Positions 12,110 through 23,740 of a DNA stretch of 64,000 nt are shown here, in pieces; the first letter of the stretch is position 1; each line of letters opens with the position of its first letter. The stretch comes from Arabidopsis thaliana (Eukaryota; Streptophyta; Magnoliopsida; Brassicales; Brassicaceae). Below the pieces are notes generated by a model. It did not search any database, was not told the DNA's origin, and saw only the letters and a list, made by a program, of their open reading frames with translations. Position numbers and translations under genes: made by a program. The stretch covers positions 7,378,001 to 7,442,000 of the forward strand of contig NC_003070.9 of the NCBI RefSeq assembly GCF_000001735.4, read 5' to 3'.

Positions 12110-13419
12110 TTATTTACAGAACTCAATAATCCAGCAGTGATAAGCTTGGCAAACAAACTGGCAATGGGAGAAGCCAGAAGCTGCAGCCAAAGCTTCAAAC
12201 TCAGCTCTTGATCTCTCTTTTCCTCCGGAACATTGTGTGAACATTAACATGTCCATGTCAAAGGCAATGTTTGCGTTGATGTCACCATTCTCTGCCTCAT
12301 CAGGAGTGACTAATTCTATAACAACCACTTTACCGTTTTGTGGTAGTGATTTCCAACAATTCTTAAGAATCTTGACACAATCTTCGTCGGTCCAATCATG
12401 AAGTATACGCTGTAAAAACATATTTAAACACATAAGTATAAAGTTCTAGCTAGCATGTATACACTTCCAAAACATATAAGTAATAAGTTCTATTGAGCTT
12501 ACTTTCAAGATCATAGCATTTCCGGTTGGGACATCCACAAACATATCTCCGGCAACATGCTCCACACCGGGATAAGTGGGTGCTTGTGCCAAGGCACAAG
12601 TTAGATCAAAGTTGATACCCTTAATATTGGGATATTTAGAAGTAACAACACCAAGAGTGTTACCAACTCCACCTCCCACATCAACCAACACATTCACACC
12701 TTTGAAGCCTTGGTAAACTTCAAGAGCCTTCTTCACCACCGCGATTGTGAATCCAGTCTGGTTAAAAAGCTTGCTGAATCTCTCATCTGTACCCATATAG
12801 TCAAAGAGTTTCATGCCACCATGTGCACGCCCAAACGCATCTCCTCCTTCTAGCACCACATCTTTCAATTGTGCCCTGAAATTTTCGTATAGATAAAGTA
12901 AGATTTAATAATAAGGATTCTAACATTGACGACAAACAGATTTGTTATAAAGATGATTTGTGAAAATTACCAGGTATTAAGGAAGACACTGTCGAAATTG
13001 ACAATGACTTGAGAAGCAAGGGATCCAATATCCTGAATGTTATTCTTCAAGAAAAACCTGCAAATTGGCTCGGCTCGATAGACCCTCTGCTCCTTTCCTA
13101 CGGAGACCTTCTCACACTTGACCATGGAATAGCTAGCGAGTAAACGAAGCATGCGGTCCAACAAGACCGGAGCCCCAGGGTTACGGGGTGTAGTTGGTAG
13201 CTTACTCGCTATCTCAGATGGTGAAAGGAACGAGTCGGTGCGAGAGGCTTCCGCGTAGAGAGTGTCAAAGACACCGAGCTCGAGGGAAGCTTTAAGAACC
13301 ATTGGAAAGGCGGCGGCATTGGCAAGTCTCACGGCCATCAAACCCAACTCGTTATCATCATCAACAACAATTGGGGTTTTAGGGTTAGAGCTTAAGGTTT
13401 CTTCGAAAAGGTATCCCAT
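12110..13419 (-). CDS. IGMT3: Indole glucosinolate O-methyltransferase 3
   Basis: Exons 13419-12971, 12875-12503 and 12409-12110 encode 373 residues with the same borders and phases as the neighbouring copies. SAM motif I, HDWTDED and the two catalytic-type glutamates are all present. Compared with the next gene it is almost identical, including both introns. Differences include KEQRVYR in exon 1 and TGNAMILK in exon 2, where the other copies have TGDAMILK; the Asp-to-Asn change lies just before the conserved Lys of the SAM pocket and could affect activity. The symbol follows map order (second of four). Confidence 0.9.
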
Positions 13420-13575
13420 TTCTCTTTCTTTTTTGTTTCTTTCTTCTCCTTCAAGGCACTCTACGTGATCAAACTGATCAAAAGTGAGGAAATATGAATT
13501 GAGAGAGAGTATGTGTTTCTTGTTTGTAGTGTTGAGATGATGAGTTAGTATATTTTTGATGCATCCTTGTTTCTC

Positions 13576-13765
13576 CTTTTATAGTTAAAGGCTTTGATAT
13601 TTCTCTTTATTTTATAATATTTTCATATAAATTATTGTTGGCTTGCCGGTCCACCTCGGGGGCTGACTGAGTTAGTAGTCTCTGTGTAGAAAAAGGGTAA
13701 GAGCTATTTTTGACGGCTGAAATAGCTCAAACTTGCCTCACGTTAGTGGATATACCAAAAGTCAA
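13576..13765 (-). promoter_or_regulatory. IGMT3 core promoter
   Basis: TATAAAAG is at 13583-13576 on the gene strand, the TGCCGGTCC block at 13644-13652 and the W-box core TTGAC at 13765-13761. Positions relative to the start codon agree with the IGMT2 promoter. Confidence 0.55.
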
Positions 13766-15063
13766 TGTTCAAAGGAGAGATTCACTAATATTTCATCACT
13801 ATTACTCTATTAGTCTGACCAAGTGTCTAAATTAGTATATCTTTTTGTCGCAGCTTGAAGAGCATTTATATTTATTACTTAATTAACCAATAAAATCTTC
13901 TAAGGGTGCCATTCACAGGGACGTGGATCCGCCACTGGCCACTCAGAGTCACGCATAGGTATCACTTGATACGACGATCACGTCGACCAGGACTGGGCCA
14001 AGGAAATTGATTCTCTCAATTGTTGTTGCTTTGTCACTTTCCTTCAAATTTTACAAACAATTTCTTTTATGGAAGACCGAAGACTAACAATAGTTGATTT
14101 GTTAGATAGTTGAGATTTTAAGATTTACATGTAAAATAATTTTAATGACAAAACTGTACGCCGACGTATCATAAAAAGAAAATGATTGGGTGAAATAACA
14201 TGTTACGGTTTTTTCATATACGTTTGAGATTAATATTTTTTTTGTTAAAGGGTTTACGTTTGAGATTAATATTGGGTAATATTAGAGGATGACCAAATTT
14301 GACAGCATTATTAAGAAAATAGCGTTCGTGCAGAAAAGTTGGGTAAATAACTTTTTTGAGCCTGCAAAATAACTATTTTACCCTTTACAGATGAGAGAAA
14401 CTCTTTCTTTCCGACAATAGCTGCTACATGTAGGGAACAAAAGACAATATGAAGTAATGATTACACCGCTACTTCTTAAAAAATCATGCAATATTAGACC
14501 ACTACTTATTAAAATCACACGCAATATCTCTTATACCTTAAAAATGTATACGTAAAAAAAAACTTAGTTAAAAGATAGCCATTTAGAAACAGTTGTGATT
14601 GAGTATAGAAGTGTTGCATAAGATATTTAAGGACATGCTATTTATTTTTATTACATTAGAACGTAGGTTTATTGTTTTGACAATATGGTAAATGGTTTCA
14701 ACAGAGATAAGCAAACCACATATGTGTTATTTATAGATTACATGTGATTGTACAAATTTGCATGTGATTATAAAAAAAACATGAATCATGAATCAGTAAC
14801 TTACTTGTGATTTTAGTAGAAAACATGGATTATTAGTAAAATGCACATTATCTTTAAAAAATATTATCTTATCAAAAAATACAAACGTTATAGGAAAATA
14901 TACATATCAAATAAAAAAATAGCATGAATTATTCAAAAATTACATGCTATCGTTTGAATTGAGACACACGGATCATTGTAATTTTAGTAAAGAACAAGTA
15001 TTATTTAAAAGAAACTTTGAAAAATACAATGTTTTAGAATAAAAATACATGTCAACAAAAGTA

Positions 15064-15250
15064 AACGGCGATAGTGATGAATACGGAAGAGGCGGGGGTG
15101 TTATGGATATGATGGTGGTGAATACGGAGGCGGTAGTGTTTACAGATCTAGTAATACTAAATACGGAGGAGGCGGTGGTGTTACAGATCTAGTGGTGGTT
15201 ATTGTTGTAAGGGAAGAGGAGGTTATGGAAGCTTTAGTAGTAAAGCTATT
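15064..15250 (+). pseudogene. Relic of a glycine-rich protein gene
   Basis: A short GC-richer patch in otherwise AT-rich DNA. It reads as glycine-rich peptide in pieces (EYGRGGG, EYGGGSVYRSS, KYGGGGG, then in another frame RSSGGYCCKGRGGYGSF). No single frame spans it and there is no start, so it is a decayed fragment. It sits inside the segment that is absent from the paralogous IGMT2-IGMT4 spacer, so it may have arrived with an insertion. Confidence 0.3.
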
Positions 15251-17330
15251 TGCCTATAAAGCTATTTGTCCCCTCAACCAAAACCCTATTATAAGGATAT
15301 GAGAGTAATTTAAAGTTGGTTTCCGACAGGTACTATACGTCCATGGTTAGTTTGTATAATATTATGGATTTCATGGTCATCTACTGCATATACCCATTAA
15401 TATTTCACGTAATTATTTTTATAGAAGGCCTTCTACCAAAAAAATTAAATAAATTATTTTATCAGTAGTTAATTTAAATTAACCCTAACAATTATCATCT
15501 CAATTTCTTACGAAATATAAACCTTGAGCATTTTTCTATTTCTATCTCAGATTCTCAGTAAATCAAATATTCTATTTTCAAATTTGTTTTTCACAACTTT
15601 TTTTTGAATATTTATAGAATTCCAAATTCTTTCAAGTAAGTTTGGAGACATCTTATTTTTTTTTGTCATCATCATCAATATATGAAAAAACATGCTAATC
15701 TTTAATAGTTTTAAAGCCGTCCGTTGTGATAAAATAGGTTTATTTGGAGATTTGGACCAAATTCATGTAACATCACAATTGTCTCTATTATGGCCCCTTC
15801 AGGCAGCCAGTGCCTTTTCGGCCGTTAGTCTTGTTTGAATTGGTTTATAGGTTTGTTCCAGGAAAGTCACAACGTTCCTTTTTGTTTCTCGGTCACAACC
15901 TTTGATTTAGCAAAAATAGTTATATCATCGTATCGATCGTTGCTACTCTTAAAATAATCTTAATAATTAATATATCCAAAAGAGACTTATCTTCTTGGTT
16001 AATTAGTGTTGTTAATTTTTTTACACGACGAGTGATTTTTTCTCCAACCAAAATCCAAATGTTACTTTATGCAGTCGTCGAGAAATCTCAAATTGTGTAT
16101 GAGTAGTGTCTGAGTCAAGAACGGATATAGTCCTTGTCTGACCATTATAAACAAAATTATCTGTATGAAATTTTGACTATATAAAAAGTGTTAAATTTAA
16201 AGTTATGATTTATATGTGTAGAAGTTTATGAAACTTTAATTGAACTAGATCAAAGGGTTTGTTTGGATCGCTTAACCCCATTAACTAGGAAATTTTTAGT
16301 TCACTTTTTATGTACTATCATGTCTAAACCTATAAGAAATTTCGTATCCGATTAGATACAATATAACTGTTTGATGGTTCTAAGATTTAAAAATATTGTT
16401 CTTGTAAAGAATATATTTTTATCATTTTTCTTTAATATCTGAATTTATTATTTATTGTAAATTATGAGATTGTTATATAGATAATTCTATCACCGATAAT
16501 TTCTTTCGATCCTTATTAAATTCACAACAGACGACACTTCTTTCTCCATGCTCTCGATAGTCACCTTCACTGATCCACGACCTGACTACATCCACAACCT
16601 GACGATACTTTCCTCCCTGCTTAAAATTTTGGCGAACGGTTCTAATTGTAAATTGTTGGAAATCTCATGCATATTTGGCTACATTAATCTGCAAATCTGT
16701 TAATAAATCACAGTATGCAGTACTAAAAACCCAAACTTCTTAATATAGAAGCTTTAATTAACATTTAGTCAACACTAATTACTATAGTGGTTGTTTAGCT
16801 TTTTGCCATTTTTGTCTCTTTTTTTCAAGTGAAATATAAGTAGAGCTTCTAAACATGACGGTCGTTGTTACAATTACATGAGTAAACAGTGGGTAAATAT
16901 TTTCAATCCTATACTTTTTTGTTTTTAATGTAAAAAATCTTATATTAAAGTGATGAAATTCAGACTAAAAAACTATGCTTTGAACTTTGACTAAAATCTA
17001 TTGACTTGTAAAATATTATTTCCTATATTCTCTCTAGCTCTTCAGTTTTTGCAATTACAGAACAAGTAAGAATAAATTAGTCATATTTTTCTGCTAGGGA
17101 TACAACAACTATCAAAGAGAAAGCAGCCAGCCATTGAGCAATGAATATGCACTTGTGACTTTGTGAGTTGTTGGTGAATAACAATTTCGTCTGAGTAAAT
17201 AAAACTAGTTCTAAGGGACCATGACAAATTAAAACACTTTTATTGCTTGAAGACAAAGATATCAAGAACAGAATGGCAACACGATGAAAATAAACAATTA
17301 ACGAGAATTTAGTTTTACATTTCACACGTT

Positions 17331-18640
17331 TTATTTACAGAACTCAATAATCCAGCAGTGATAAGCTTGGCAAACAAACTTGCAATGGGTGAAGCAAGAA
17401 GCTGCAGCCAAAGCTTCAAACTCAGCTCTTGATCTCTCTTTTCCACCAGAACATTGAGTGAACATTAACATGTCCATGTCAAAGGCAATGTTTGCGTTGA
17501 TATCTCCGTTCTCTGCCTCATCAGGAGTAACTAATTCTATGACTACCACTTTACCGTTCTCTGGTAGTGATTTCCAACAATTCTTAAGAATCTTCACACA
17601 GTCTTCGTCGGTCCAATCATGAAGTATACGCTGTAAAAACATATTTAAACACATAAGTATAAAGTTCTAGCTAGCATGTATACACTTCCAAAACATATAA
17701 GTGATAAGTTCTATTGAGCTTACTTTCAAGATCATAGCATCTCCGGTTGGGACATCCACAAACATATCTCCGGCAACATGCTCCACACCGGGATACGAGG
17801 GTGCTTGTGCCAAGGCGCAAGTTAGATCAAAGTTGATACCCTTAATATTGGGATATTTAGAAGTAACAACACCAAGAGTGTTACCAACTCCACCTCCCAC
17901 ATCAACCAACACATTCACACCTTTGAAGCCTTGGTAAACTTCAAGAGCCTTCTTCACCACCGCGATTGTGAATCCAGTCTGGTTAAAAAGCTTGCTGAAT
18001 CTCTCATCTGTACCCATATAGTCAAAGAGTTTCATGCCACCATGTGCACGCCCAAACGCATCTCCTCCTTCTAGCACCACGTCTTTCAGTTGTGCCCTGA
18101 AATTTTCGTATAGATAAAGTAAGATTTAATAATAAGGATTCTAACATTGACGACAAACAGATTTGTTATAAAGATGATTTGTGAAAATTACCAGGTATTA
18201 AGGAAGACACTGTCGAAATTGACAATGACTTGAGAGGCAAGGGATCCAATATCCTGAATGTTATTCTTCAAGAAAAACCTGCAAATTGGCTCAGCTCGAT
18301 AGACCCTCTCCCCCTTTCCTACGGAGACCTTCTCACACTTGACCATGGAATAGCTAGCGAGTAAACGAAGCATGCGGTCCAACAAGACCGGAGCCCCAGG
18401 GTTACGGGGTGTAGTTGGTAGCTTACTTGCTATCTCAGAGGGTGAAAGGAACGAGTCAGTGCGAGAGGCTTCCGCGTAGAGAGTGTCAAAGACACCGAGC
18501 TCGAGGGAAGCTTTAAGAACCATTGGAAAGGCGGCGGCATTGGCAAGTCTCACGGCCATCAAACCCAACTCGTTATCATCATCAACAACAATTGGGGTTT
18601 TAGGGTTAGAGCTTAAGGTTTCTTCGAAAAGGTATCCCAT
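17331..18640 (-). CDS. IGMT2: Indole glucosinolate O-methyltransferase 2
   Basis: Exons 18640-18192, 18096-17724 and 17630-17331 encode 373 residues. The frame is open upstream of 18640, but the ATG at 18640 (MGYLFEE) aligns with the starts of the other three copies and is preceded by a shared leader, so I chose it. All OMT motifs are present. One oddity is AAASCF near the C-terminus, where the others have AAASGF. It is nearly identical to the gene on its left, including introns and about 600 bases of promoter, which points to a recent duplication or conversion. The symbol follows map order (third). Confidence 0.9.
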
Positions 18641-18795
18641 TTCTCTTTCTTTTTTGTTACTTTCTTCTCCTTCAAGGCACTCTACGTGATCAAACTGATC
18701 AAAGTGAGGAAATATGTATCGAGAGAGAGTATTTGTTTCTTTTTTGTAGTGTTGAGATGATGAGTTAGTATATTTTTGATGCATCCTTGTTTCTC

Positions 18796-18993
18796 CTTTT
18801 ATAGTTAAAGGCTTTGATATTTCTCTCTTTATTTTATTTATTTTAAAATTATTTTCACGTATATATTATTGTTGGCTTGCCGGTCCATCTCGGGGGCTGA
18901 CTGAGTCGTCTCTGTTTAGAAAGGTAAGAGCTATTTTTTGCGGCTGAAACAGCTCAAACTTGTTTCACGTTAGTGGATATACCAAAAAGTCAA
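18796..18993 (-). promoter_or_regulatory. IGMT2 core promoter
   Basis: TATAAAAG at 18803-18796 on the gene strand, the TGCCGGTCC block at 18878-18886 and TTGACTT at 18993-18987. It is almost the same as the IGMT3 promoter up to about 600 bases upstream. Confidence 0.55.
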
Positions 18994-20772
18994 TGTTCAA
19001 CGGAGAGATTCACTAATATTTCATCACTATTACTCTATTAGTCTGACCAAGTATCTAAATTAGTATATCTTTTTGTCTCAGTTTGATAGATAACTAAACT
19101 ATCCAATAAAATCGAAATTTTATGTATTTTAAATGTTTTTGTCTTTCTTGATAGATATGAAGATTAATTTCTTATAAGGGTGCCACTCAGAGTCACGCAT
19201 TGGTATCACTTGATACGACGACCAAGGACTGGGCCAAGGAGAATGATTCTCTCTATTATTGTTGCTTTTGGCATTTCCTTCAAATTTTTACGAACAATTT
19301 CTTTTATGGAAAGACTACTAAAAATTAGAGTTGTTTTGTTAGATAGTTAAAATTTGAAAATTTGAAGATTTTGAAAATTGGATAATTTGAAAATTATCGA
19401 TAAAATAACATGTTTTTTTAATGAAAATAAGTTTTCAATCAATATTTAACGTAATTATTTTATAAATTAACCTCGAGATTTTTTCATCTAATAAATAACC
19501 CTAACAATTATCATCTCAATTTTTCAATGAAGTACTATAAATCATTGCCTTGAGCATTTTTGTATCTCCTCACATCGAGGACAAGTACGTCGACGTAATT
19601 TATAAATTTGTATCGAAGTGAATAATACATCATTTGTGCTCCAACCAAGGCAAATAGAATATTTATCATTTATTTTTCAGTAATCAAATATGATTTTTTT
19701 TTCTTGGATATTTATAGAATTCCTATTTCTTTCAAAATTTAATCACATATTTAATTAAAAAAAACTTGTTGATCTTCTTTTAAAGGCGTCCATTTTGATA
19801 AAGTTGGTTTATTTGGAGATTTGGACCAAATTCACGTAACATCACAATTGTCTTCATTATGGGCTCCGCAGCCAGTCCCTTTTCGGCCGTTAGTCTATTT
19901 TGAATTTGTTCATCGTCGGTTTGATTCCAGGAAAGTCACAAAGTTTAATTTAGCAAAATTTTAGTAATTATCAATTTCAGTAGACTCACATATATTATAA
20001 TTATTTAATACTATCCTTGCTACTCTTATTAAAAATAGTTCTTAATAATTAGTATACATCCAAAAGAGACTTATCTTCCTGGTTAATTACTGTATTAATT
20101 CTTTTACACGACGAGTGACGTTTTTTTCACTTAACCAAAATCCAAATGTTACTCTATGCAGTCGCCGAGAAATCTTGTGTATGTAATGAGTAGGTCTAAG
20201 TCAAGAACGGTTAATATATAGTCCTTGTCTGACCATTATAAACAATATATATTATCTTTATGAAATACGACTATATAATATATATATTTCTAAAACTAAA
20301 ATTAAGAGTTTATATGTGTAAGAGTTTACAAAACTTAATTGAACTAGATCAAAGGGTTTGTTTGGATCGAGTAACCCACATTAATTAGTAAGTTTAGTTG
20401 ACTTTTTAGGTACTTTGCTGTCTAAAACTTACAAGAAATTTCGTCTTTAACAACAAAAAAACAATAAGAATTTCGTATCCGATTAGATACAGTCCGACAG
20501 TTTGATGGTTCTGGAATAAAAAATATTGTTTCTGTAAAGATTAAACAGTATAATATCACTACAATTTAGCTTTTTGGCATATTTGCCTCTTTCTTTTCAA
20601 CTGAAATATAGCTTTATATATTTAAAAGCTTTTAAACATGACAGCCGTTGTTACGTTTACAAGAGTAAAAAGTGGATAAGAATCCTGTATCTTTTTTTTT
20701 TTGTTACAATAAATAACTTCTATCAATAGTGATGAAATTAAGTCGAATCTATATATACTTTGAACTTTGACT

Positions 20773-20824
20773 AAATCCATTGACTTTTTTTTTTTTTTTT
20801 TTTTGATAAGAAATCCATTGACTT
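20773..20824 (-). mobile_element. Minimal poly(A) retroposition footprint
   Basis: A 14-base word (aaatccattgactt) occurs at 20773-20786 and again at 20811-20824. Between the copies are a pure T run and gataag, 24 bases in all. The paralogous spacer has the single, uninterrupted site (aaaatctattgacttg) at about 16992-17007. A target-site duplication around a tail-only insert is what an extremely 5'-truncated LINE-driven insertion would leave, with the poly(A) on the minus strand. Confidence 0.5.
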
Positions 20825-21169
20825 GTAAAAATCTTATTTCCTATGAAAATTTCCAAGATAAAGTTTCTCTCTAGCTTTTACCTTTGCAATTACAGTATAA
20901 GTTAGAGAGGTAGTCATATTTTCTGCTAGGGATACAATAGGTAATGAAGTCATGAAGAGAAAGCAGCCGACCATTGGGCAATGAATATGCACTTGTGACT
21001 TTGTAAGTTGTTGGTGAATAACTTCGTCTGAGTGAATAAAACTAGTTCTAAGAGACAATATGACATATTAAAACACTTTTATTACTCGAAGACAAAGATA
21101 TCAAGAAAGAATGGCAACAAAGATGGAAATATATAATTAACGACGATTTTGTTTTACATTTCACACATT

Positions 21170-22470
21170 TTATTTACAGAACTCAATAATCCAGCAGTGA
21201 TAAGCTTGGCAAACGAACTTGCAATGGGTAAAGCCAGAAGCTGCAGCCAAAGCTTCAAACTCAGCTCTTGATCTCTCTTTTCCTCCGGAACATTGTGTGA
21301 ACATTAACATGTCCATGTCAAAGGCAATGTTTGCGTTGATGTCTCCATTCTCTGCCTCATCAGGAGTGACTAATTCTATAACAACTACTTTACCGCTTTC
21401 TGGTAGTGATTTCCAACAATTCTTAAGAATCTTGACACAATCTTCATCGGTCCAATCATGAAGTATACGCTATAAAAACATAATAAAATTAGTATAAAGT
21501 TCTAGTACCATGTATAAACTTCCAAAACATATAAGTAATAAGTTCTATTGAGCTTACTTTCAAGATCATGGCATCTCCGGTTGGGACATCCACAAACATA
21601 TCTCCGGCAACATGCTCCACACCGGGATAAGAAGGTGCTTGTGCCAAGGCACAGGTTAGATCAAAGTTGATACCCTTAATATTTGGATACTTAGAAGCAA
21701 CAACACCAAGAGTGTTACCAACTCCTCCTCCCACATCAACTAAAACATTCACACCTTTGAAGCCTTGGTAAACTTCAAGAGCCTTCTTCACAACCGCAAT
21801 GGTAAAACCGGTCTGGTTAAATAGTTTGCTGAATCTCTCATCTGTACCCATATAGTCAAAGAGCTTCATACCACCATGTGCGCGGCCAAATGCATCTCCT
21901 CCTTCTAGAACCACGTCTTTCAATTGTGCCCTGAAATTTATGTATCGATAAAGGTAAGATTCATTGAATATAAAACCACTTCTTGATGAATTATAAGACA
22001 TCCATGATTAATGAAAATTACCAAGTATTGAGGAAGACGCTATCGAAATTGACAATGACTTGAGAAGCAAGGGATCCAATATCTTGAATGTTATCCTTCA
22101 AGAAAAACCTGCAAATTGGCTCTGCTCTGTAGACCCTCTCACCCTTTCCTTCTGAGACCTTACCACACTTGACCACAGAATAGCTAGCGAGTAGACGAAG
22201 CATACGGTCCAACAAAACCGGAGCCTCAGGGTTACGAGGTGTAGTTGGTAGCTTACTCGCTATTTCAGATGGTGAAAGGAACGAGTCGCTGCGAGAGGCT
22301 TCAGCATAGAGAGTGTCAAAGACACCGAGCTCGAGGGCGGCTTTGAGAACCATCGGAAAGGCAGCAGCATTGGCTAGTCTCACGGCCATCAAACCCAACT
22401 CGTTATCATCATCGATAACAATTGGGGTTTTAGAGTTAGAGCTTAAGGTTTCTTCTAGAAGGTATCCCAT
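21170..22470 (-). CDS. IGMT4: Indole glucosinolate O-methyltransferase 4
   Basis: Exons 22470-22022, 21930-21558 and 21469-21170 encode 373 residues with the shared intron phases. The last intron ends TATAG instead of the TACAG of the other copies. SAM motif I, HDWTDED and both glutamates are kept. It differs from the IGMT2/IGMT3 pair in exon 1 (LLEETLSSNSK, SVVKCGKVSEGK) and in intron sequence. It is the right-most copy and has a different upstream flank, with a long inverted duplication about 340 bases before the start codon. The symbol follows map order (fourth). Confidence 0.9.
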
Positions 22471-22630
22471 TTTTATTTCTTTTTGTTTCTTTCTTCTCCT
22501 TCAAGGCACTCTACGTGATCACACTGATCAGAAGTGAGGAAAGATGTATTGAGAGAGAGAGAGAGATAGTGTGTTTCTTCTTTGTAGTGTTGATGATTTA
22601 GTATGTTTTTGATGTATATCCTTGTTTCTC

Positions 22631-22808
22631 CTTTTATAGCTAAAGCTTAGATATTTCTTCCTTTTCTTTATAAAATTTTCACATAAATCATTGTGGCTAG
22701 CGTTGCCGGTCCAGCTTGGTTGCTGAATAGTCTCTATGTAATGTACCGTAGAAAAGTAAGAGGTGGCTGCTAAAATTCTGTTTGAAGTAAAGACGATATT
22801 TAAGTCAA
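22631..22808 (-). promoter_or_regulatory. IGMT4 core promoter
   Basis: TATAAAAG at 22638-22631 on the gene strand, the shared TGCCGGTCC word at 22704-22712 and TTGACTT at 22808-22802. The W-box is at the outer edge of the left arm of the inverted repeat described next. Confidence 0.5.
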
Positions 22809-23003
22809 AATTCAAAGCAGAGATTTGATTTAATTTCCTCACTATTAGACGGACCAAGTCGGACCAATTGAATATATAAATATATCTTCATGTACATATC
22901 AATAATGTCACAAAAATGATATGTACATCAAGATATATTTATATATTCACTTTGTCCGTCTAATAGTGAAGAAATTAAATTGAACCTCTATTGTTGAATT
23001 TTT
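22807..23003. repeat. Long near-perfect inverted repeat upstream of IGMT4
   Basis: The left arm 22807-22900 and the right arm 22918-23003 are reverse complements over about 85-90 bases with few mismatches and one gap; both carry ctattagacggac. The spacer is only 17 bases. The left arm is homologous to the upstream regions of IGMT2 and IGMT3, where only one copy exists (for example actctattagtctgacc), so the right arm is an inverted copy of promoter DNA. If transcribed it would fold into a hairpin with a stem of about 85 base pairs. Confidence 0.8.
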
Positions 23004-23626
23004 CACCTTTTTCGTAAATCCACTTACTATTTGAAACAAGATTTGCAGTTCTCATATCATTTAGTTTTTCAGATACCCCCAAAAAATAATCATAAGTTCA
23101 AAAACATTTTTTGGTTTTGAGCCTCTCAAAGACTTTCCGGAATAAACAATTTCTATCGACATAGAGAGTCCGAAATCTCTTTACATAAATGATTTGGTAA
23201 TTATATTCATACAAAGATATTAGTAGGTGTGGATATTAATTCTGGTGTGTCCATCTTGACTGCGCAAGTGTCTCGGCCAAGAGTGAAGACAGCTCCAAGA
23301 CGACAAAGACCTGTCTATTTCAGATTGGAGAAGCATTGTCCCATGCCAAGGCAAACTCTTCATAAAGATTCAGTTCCACGAAGACACGAACTTATTTTGG
23401 ATCAGAACGGACAATGAACACCTGTCCACTTATCTATCTCTACTTATTTTTATATTTCCAAAAGATATGCGACCATAATTATACCACACCGCAAACGGGT
23501 CGTTGGATTAACATATACTTCATTGGTCTGTTACGTTATGCCCATTTATCATTAATCCACATCATGTTAAGCCCATTTATGCTTGGCCCAGTTAAGTTTC
23601 AAAATTTCTGCTATCTTAACTTTATT

Positions 23627-23740
23627 TAGACAAGAATTGAAAGTTTTATGTTGATTATAAACATTTTTTTTTGTTGATATATATTTATCAGAATTGTATT
23701 TCTTTTTTTTTTGTTGATATACTTACGTAGACAAGAATTG
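23627..23740. repeat. Small insertion flanked by 13-base direct repeats
   Basis: The word tagacaagaattg is present at 23627-23639 and 23728-23740. The 88 bases between hold two T-runs, each followed by gttgatata. It could be a small retroposed insert with target duplication, or a local tandem duplication; I cannot decide. Confidence 0.35.

Larger units (their letters stand above)
13420..17330. other. Long spacer between IGMT3 and IGMT2 with an insertion
   Basis: The region 13420-14140 is the IGMT3 promoter and upstream flank, close to that of IGMT2. About 14150-15385 has no counterpart in the paralogous spacer further right and appears to be inserted. From 15390 to 17330 homology with 19435-21169 resumes, including the conserved block at 15745-16175 and the IGMT2 3' flank. 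No intact gene is seen. Confidence 0.55.
18641..21169. other. Spacer between IGMT2 and IGMT4
   Basis: The IGMT2 promoter lies on the left, a conserved duplicated block at about 19805-20250, and the IGMT4 3' flank on the right from about 20640. A poly(T) mini-insertion lies at 20773-20824 (separate entry). No gene is supported. Confidence 0.6.

Noticed and set aside
18641-18784. N-terminal extension of the IGMT2 frame by 48 codons
   Set aside because: It runs through the region that is untranslated leader and promoter in all paralogs; the aligned ATG is at 18640.
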